Source: an uncultured Lachnospiraceae bacterium
GTDB taxonomy: Bacteria > Bacillota > Clostridia > Lachnospirales > Lachnospiraceae
Reading direction: 5' to 3'
Length of the DNA: 64,000 bases
NCBI GenBank assembly: GCA_934408585.1
Contig: CAKRVA010000001.1
Location: 248,001 to 312,000 of the forward strand
Shown here: piece after piece, positions 59,978 through 64,000 of the stretch
How positions within the stretch are numbered: the stretch's first letter is position 1
How the letters are laid out: each line of letters starts with the position of its first letter
Notes under the pieces: model-generated
What the model was told of the DNA's origin: nothing
The model's database searches: none
What the model saw: only the letters and a program-made list of their open reading frames with translations
Made by a program: the position numbers and the translations under genes

Positions 59978-60529
59978 TTAAACTGTTAAAATTTCTTTCG
60001 ATTTCTCTTCCATCAAGACATCTACGTTCTTGATATACTTGTCTGTTAATTTCTGAAGTTCTTCTTCTAACTGCTTAATCTCATCTTCAGAAATTTCAGC
60101 TTTGGCAAGCTTCTTAAATGCATCATTTCCATCTCTTCGTATATTACGAACTGCTACTTTGCATTCTTCCGCTTTCTTTTTAACTTCCTTTACGAGGTCC
60201 TTACGACGTTCCTCGGTAAGCTCCGGAAATACCAGACGAATTACGTTACCATCATTCGAAGGAGTAATTCCAATATCGGATGTCATAATTGCTTTTTCAA
60301 TATCTTTAATTAATGATTTCTCCCATGGAGCAATCTGAATCATTCTTGCTTCCGGAACAGTAATGTTTCCTACCTGCTGAAGAGGTGTTGGTGTTCCGTA
60401 ATAATCAATTTTAATTTTATCTAATACATGAGGATTTGCACGTCCTGCACGAATTCCCTGATAATCTGATTCCAGATGTTCAAATGTTTTTACCATTTTT
60501 TCATCATAAGCTTTTAATCTCTCGTCCAT
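59978..60529 (-). CDS. frr: Ribosome recycling factor
   Basis: RRF splits the post-termination ribosome together with EF-G. The 183-residue protein is of normal length, with RAGRANPHVLDKIKIDYYGTP (split: GIRAGRANPHVLDKI, IDYYGTPTPLQQVGNI), MIQIAPWEKSLIKDIEKAI, GNVIRLVFPELTEERRKDL and VAVRNIRRDGND. It follows pyrH by 12 nt, as in most bacteria. Confidence 0.98.
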   Translation of the reverse strand: MDERLKAYDEKMVKTFEHLESDYQGIRAGRANPHVLDKIKIDYYGTPTPLQQVGNITVPEARMIQIAPWEKSLIKDIEKAIMTSDIGITPSNDGNVIRLVFPELTEERRKDLVKEVKKKAEECKVAVRNIRRDGNDAFKKLAKAEISEDEIKQLEEELQKLTDKYIKNVDVLMEEKSKEILTV

Positions 60530-60541
60530 TTTACCCTCCTG

Positions 60542-61237
60542 TTATACCAAAACCTTGGTTCCATTAAATTTACCATTCATTGTATTCACAATGCTGTTTT
60601 CTTCATTTAAGCCAAATACCCACATGGGCATTTTATTATCTCTTGCAAGAATGGATGCGGTCATATCCACTACCTGCAGGTTTTTCTCAATAACCTCATC
60701 AATCGAAACTTCACTGTATTTCTTTGCATCTGGATTTTTCTTCGGATCACTGTCATAAACTCCGTCTATGGATTTTGCCAGAAGAATTACCTCCGCTTCT
60801 ACTTCAATGGCACGAAGCACAACTCCTGTATCGGTTGAAAAATAAGGATGACCGGTACCACCTGCAAAAAATACGACCATTCCATGGTCAAAGTATTTAT
60901 TTGCTCTGTCTTTTGAAAACAGTTTTGTAAAAGAACCACACTCAAACGGAGTCAAAACAGCTGTTTTCATTCCAACACTACGGAAAATTTCCGAAACATA
61001 AATACAGTTCATCACTGTTGCCAGCATACCAATCTGATCCGCTTTGGTACGGTCAATATTTTCACTTGTTCTGCCTCTCCAGAAATTACCACCACCGGTA
61101 ACAATTCCAACCTGGATCCCTTTGTCCACAAGCTGTTTTACCTGCAGGGCAACTCCCTGTATCGTCTTTTCGTCAAAGCCGGTTTTCTTATCTCCTGCCA
61201 GAGCTTCTCCACTCAATTTCAGTAAAATTCGTTGCAT
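60542..61237 (-). CDS. pyrH: UMP kinase
   Basis: PyrH phosphorylates UMP to UDP, a hexameric step of pyrimidine synthesis. The 231-residue protein has ILLKLSGEALAG, GIVTGGGNFWRGR, ADQIGMLATVMN, VFFAGGTGHPYFSTDTG, LLAKSIDGVYDSDPKKNPDA and VVDMTASILARDN. The frr-pyrH order is the common one. It follows the bactofilin gene by 13 nt. Confidence 0.97.
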   Translation of the reverse strand: MQRILLKLSGEALAGDKKTGFDEKTIQGVALQVKQLVDKGIQVGIVTGGGNFWRGRTSENIDRTKADQIGMLATVMNCIYVSEIFRSVGMKTAVLTPFECGSFTKLFSKDRANKYFDHGMVVFFAGGTGHPYFSTDTGVVLRAIEVEAEVILLAKSIDGVYDSDPKKNPDAKKYSEVSIDEVIEKNLQVVDMTASILARDNKMPMWVFGLNEENSIVNTMNGKFNGTKVLV

Positions 61238-61250
61238 AATCTCTGCCCTC

Positions 61251-61967
61251 TTATTTCATTTTCTTTAATTCTTCGAAGAAGGATGTCGGATTTACCTCTG
61301 CATAACACTGAGAACACATACCTTCAATTACAGCACCATTATTAATCTGTACGGACTTGGACTTGATATTACCCATTACAATTGCGGACGCATCAAGAAT
61401 TACCGGTCCCTTTACATCAATATCACCTTTGATAGCTCCGGCAATTACCGCACTTGTTGCATAAACATTACCAATGATAACCGTGCTCTGTCCTACCTTG
61501 ATTGCACCAAGGCTTCGAATTTCACCGGTAATTTTAGCGCCTTCTGCAAATACTTCTGCAGCACGGGAATTACCCTGAATGTTTCCTGTTACATTTAATT
61601 TACCAAGAGCCTCTACATCACCAACAATGCTTCCCTTGATTTCCAGAGAACCTTCAGTAGCTACATTACCATTAATAATCATGCTTTCCATAAATACGGA
61701 AACTTCATCACTTGCAACTTTATTTAAATTCAGGGAATCCATAACGGGTTTTTCCACAGAAGCAGGAGCGACATAAAACTCTTCCTCTTCAGGCATCTGT
61801 GTACTTTCCTCTTCCACATTGTCAAGCATATCGCTCAAATCTGCATGAAAATCATTTTCAGGGGTTTCTTCTTTTTCTACTGCTTCCCCTTTTTCCATTT
61901 CTTCTTCCGGTATCAGTTCGTTTACTGCCTGTGATAAATCATCCTTTAAATCTGAGAAAAATCCCAT
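61251..61967 (-). CDS. Bactofilin-type polymer-forming protein
   Basis: Bactofilins form filaments from a right-handed beta-helix and help place envelope enzymes. The 238-residue protein has an acidic disordered N-terminus (about 1-85, EEEMEKGEAVEKEETPENDF). The beta-helix follows with repeated short strands (about 90-220: SMIINGNVATEGSLEIKGSI, GNIQGNSRA, GEIRSLGAIKVG, GNVYATSAVIAG, GNIKSKSVQIN). A short tail has a C-x2-C (GMCSQCYAEVNP). Its neighbours are a polysaccharide deacetylase and pyrH, so a cell-shape role beside wall synthesis is likely. Confidence 0.88.
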   Translation of the reverse strand: MGFFSDLKDDLSQAVNELIPEEEMEKGEAVEKEETPENDFHADLSDMLDNVEEESTQMPEEEEFYVAPASVEKPVMDSLNLNKVASDEVSVFMESMIINGNVATEGSLEIKGSIVGDVEALGKLNVTGNIQGNSRAAEVFAEGAKITGEIRSLGAIKVGQSTVIIGNVYATSAVIAGAIKGDIDVKGPVILDASAIVMGNIKSKSVQINNGAVIEGMCSQCYAEVNPTSFFEELKKMK

Positions 61968-62007
61968 TTTAAAATTCCTCCATTCGTATCTTATATATTT
62001 TTAGTTC

Positions 62008-62913
62008 CTATTTAACAGTTGCCACCCTGTGCTGGACCGGCACTGTATCATCCGTAATCGGTAAAATAACTGCGTCTCCACGCTCTTTAATTGCTTCGAT
62101 AATCTGTGGAAGTGCCTCTACCGTAGTTCTTTTTTCTGTAGCATCATGAAACAGAATCACGCTCTCATCCAAATTGTCAATTTTGGAAAGACTGTTATTC
62201 ACAATTGTCGATATCGGAAGCTGTTTCGAAACAGCATCTCCGGAAGCAACGTTCCAATCGTAATATACAATTCCCATATCAGATAAATATTGAATCAACT
62301 CCTGCATATCAACACTGCTTACCGTATTGGAGCTCCCCCCCGGAAAACGATAAATCCGTGGCCACACTCCGGTAAGTTCATACAGATATTCCTGCAGTTT
62401 ATTTATATCTGATACAAAAGCTTCTTTGGACGCATATATTTCCTGATAGCTATGGCTGTAGGAATGCATTCCGAGTGTATGCCCTTCCTCCACAATTCTC
62501 TGATATAGTGCCTTGGATTTCTCATCCGTTTTACCAACTACAAAAAAAGTCGCTTTGACCTGATATTCGTCCAGAATATCCAATATCTTATCGGTATTGG
62601 TACTTGGTCCGTCATCAAACGTCAGATAAATCTTTTTTACATTTTCTTCTTCCAGATGCTCTGCCTCTTTTTGAGAATCCGTGCCTTCTTTTTCGGAAGA
62701 AATCACTTCCGATGTTGTATAAATACCGGATAGTTCATCGAATTTTTCTTCGCTTTTCTCCGTTAACTGCAACACCTGTTTTTGGAGATTGTTTACTTTA
62801 ACAAATAAGATAACGCACGCTATTATAGGAATCAGAATTGCCAGAGCTATGGTTCCAAGGATGAGCTTTTTCAATCGTTTTACCCGGTTGCTCCGATTCT
62901 GTATGTCCGTCAT
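62008..62913 (-). CDS. Membrane-anchored polysaccharide deacetylase
   Basis: This NodB-domain enzyme removes acetyl groups from wall or matrix polysaccharides. The 301-residue protein has an N-terminal anchor (about 20-45, ILGTIALAILIPIIACVILF), a coiled stalk (NLQKQVLQLTEKSEEKFDEL) and the catalytic domain from about 95. That domain has YLTFDDGPSTNTDKIL (motif 1), GHTLGMHSYSHS (motif 2, metal His), YRFPGGSSNTVS (motif 3), YDWNVASGD and VILFHDATEK. The ATG at 62913 is preferred over a TTG three codons upstream. The domain faces outside. Confidence 0.92.
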   Translation of the reverse strand: MTDIQNRSNRVKRLKKLILGTIALAILIPIIACVILFVKVNNLQKQVLQLTEKSEEKFDELSGIYTTSEVISSEKEGTDSQKEAEHLEEENVKKIYLTFDDGPSTNTDKILDILDEYQVKATFFVVGKTDEKSKALYQRIVEEGHTLGMHSYSHSYQEIYASKEAFVSDINKLQEYLYELTGVWPRIYRFPGGSSNTVSSVDMQELIQYLSDMGIVYYDWNVASGDAVSKQLPISTIVNNSLSKIDNLDESVILFHDATEKRTTVEALPQIIEAIKERGDAVILPITDDTVPVQHRVATVK

Positions 62914-63002
62914 AAGTCTCAACCCTTCTATAGCGAATCTGTGTTTTTACATCCGGAGTAATTGTAACACAACTTATTACTGTTTGGCAACAATCTTAGC
63001 AC

Positions 63003-63992
63003 CTATTGAAAAAGCTGAAGTACAATCTGCACTATCCAAAAAAGGATAAATACCCCCATTCCCCAATTCAACAGTAAGGTCTGAAATGCCTTTCCTTTTG
63101 GTATTGCAACAATTCCCATATGTGAACAATGAAAACGCTTACGATAAACAATACATAAGACAATTCCTGTAATTGTCAATGCCAGAATGAACAGTACATA
63201 ACCTATATAAATCAAAATCGGAATACTGTATTGCACCACAAGCCGCGTCATTTCTTCCGGTGATTGTGCATTTGTAATTTCATCAAGCGGAATTATGTCG
63301 AGAACCAATAGTCCCATAACAGTTCCCATAAAATTAATCATAAAATGCAAAATCATCGTATAGTGAATACGGCCGGTTTTTACATAAATAAATCCAAAAA
63401 AGCACCCAAGACAGAATGCATACATAAACTGATTCAGATTTCCATGAAACAATCCAAACATCAGTCCGGACATCAGAATTGCAGCGGTTTCCCCATATCG
63501 TACCATACGGTCTATTAACAGCTTTCTGAAAATCAGTTCTTCAAATATCGGTGCCAGAACCACCGCAAAAATAATCGTCAATGCCGGATGAATGTTTCCT
63601 ACTACATCAAGAAGTGCATTGTTTACCGGTGTTCCTTTCAACAATCCAATCACCAGTGTGATAATTGTTCCGAACAGATTGGAAACATACATAATCGCAT
63701 AACACATTATAAATGCCAGGATAAACTGCCCTACGGTCATCTTATGCTTCTGGATGCTACATTTTTCAAGCCGGCTAATCAAAAACATCATGATAGGATA
63801 AACCACAACAAACAGCGGTGCCATCATTGCTAAAAATGCCATAGACGTGTTTTCGGCAACCTGCGGGAAAAAATATACAAGTAAAATATTGGCACCATAC
63901 TGCACCCCAAATGCCAGTAATGTTCCTATAAAATAAAACAGACCAAATTTCGTCATATAGGAGCGCTCTTTTTTTAAGTTAAATTCATTCAT
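63003..63992 (-). CDS. CPBP intramembrane metalloprotease
   Basis: This 329-residue protein has eight or nine membrane segments. The CPBP motifs are FEELIFRKLLIDRMVRYG (EExxxR), GLMFGLFHGNLNQFMYAFCLG and HYTMILHFMINFMGT. It is a second family member beside the one at 42237, with no close resemblance outside the motifs. It heads, within the window, the run of genes that continues to polC. Its own promoter would lie past the right edge. Substrate unknown. Confidence 0.9.
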   Translation of the reverse strand: MNEFNLKKERSYMTKFGLFYFIGTLLAFGVQYGANILLVYFFPQVAENTSMAFLAMMAPLFVVVYPIMMFLISRLEKCSIQKHKMTVGQFILAFIMCYAIMYVSNLFGTIITLVIGLLKGTPVNNALLDVVGNIHPALTIIFAVVLAPIFEELIFRKLLIDRMVRYGETAAILMSGLMFGLFHGNLNQFMYAFCLGCFFGFIYVKTGRIHYTMILHFMINFMGTVMGLLVLDIIPLDEITNAQSPEEMTRLVVQYSIPILIYIGYVLFILALTITGIVLCIVYRKRFHCSHMGIVAIPKGKAFQTLLLNWGMGVFILFWIVQIVLQLFQ

Positions 63993-64000
63993 GTCTCATC

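Noticed and set aside
1..64000. CRISPR array, prophage or integrated plasmid
   Set aside because: No regularly spaced short repeats, cas genes, phage structural genes, integrase or replication initiator are visible. The single tRNA has no adjacent integrase or duplicated 3' end.

Overview
The window looks like chromosome from a Lachnospiraceae-type member of the Clostridia. It is low-GC, with strong AGGAGG ribosome sites, a PolC-type replicase, PEP-linked carbon metabolism (ppdK, a complete PTS), a BglG/LicT antiterminator, CPBP proteases, heterodimeric ABC exporters and paired DUF6179/DUF6323-like genes. I see no phage, plasmid or CRISPR signal. About four fifths of the genes lie on the minus strand. 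I cannot name the species.

Layout. 1-2.7 kb: a two-gene ABC transporter with a promoter carrying two TGATATCA operators. 2.7-6.5 kb: endonuclease IV translationally coupled to a diguanylate cyclase, then a pair of family-only proteins. 6.6-14.6 kb: a complete phosphotransferase system (EI, HPr, LicT antiterminator, EIIA, GlcNAc-type EIIBC) between two 1.27-kb direct repeats, each carrying a near-identical Rpn/PD-(D/E)XK nuclease gene. 14.6-16.4 kb: an AdhR-like MerR regulator divergent from an iron alcohol dehydrogenase, with a textbook 19-bp-spacer MerR promoter. 16.4-22.3 kb: envelope genes (two tandem secreted paralogues, a lipoprotein) and a LytTR/GHKL two-component system. 22.5-31.8 kb: an orphan nuclease-like protein, ppdK, GDPD, an MFS transporter, an ABC-F protein and a PHP-HAD fusion. 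31.9-33.4 kb: a formate/nitrite channel overlapped by a 40-codon membrane ORF, then tRNA-Glu(CTC).

33.4-40.1 kb is one five-gene minus-strand operon for MurNAc recycling (murK-like kinase, murQ, a cytosolic NamZ/DUF1343 protein) followed by a heterodimeric ABC exporter, with a divergent LysR regulator. 41.2-43.1 kb is a CPBP protease/XRE/DUF3169 operon with palindromic operators. 43.3-45.3 kb is apt plus a purine permease. 45.7-48.1 kb encodes a second secreted protein of the same C-terminal family and a CxxCxG-repeat lipoprotein. 48.2-64 kb is the conserved housekeeping block, in transcription order: CPBP protease, polysaccharide deacetylase, bactofilin, pyrH, frr, uppS, cdsA, dxr, rseP, PP2C phosphatase, Ser/Thr kinase, ispG, polC.

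The most unusual signal is a non-coding element present three times on the plus strand (about 64-284, 32941-33198 and 45315-45616). Each copy is a 220-300 nt imperfect palindrome around an almost invariant 70-nt core, with two hairpins showing GGAT in their loops. The outer arms differ between copies yet stay self-complementary, and one core base pair changes in a compensatory way, so a folded RNA or DNA structure appears to be conserved rather than sequence alone. I do not recognise it with certainty.
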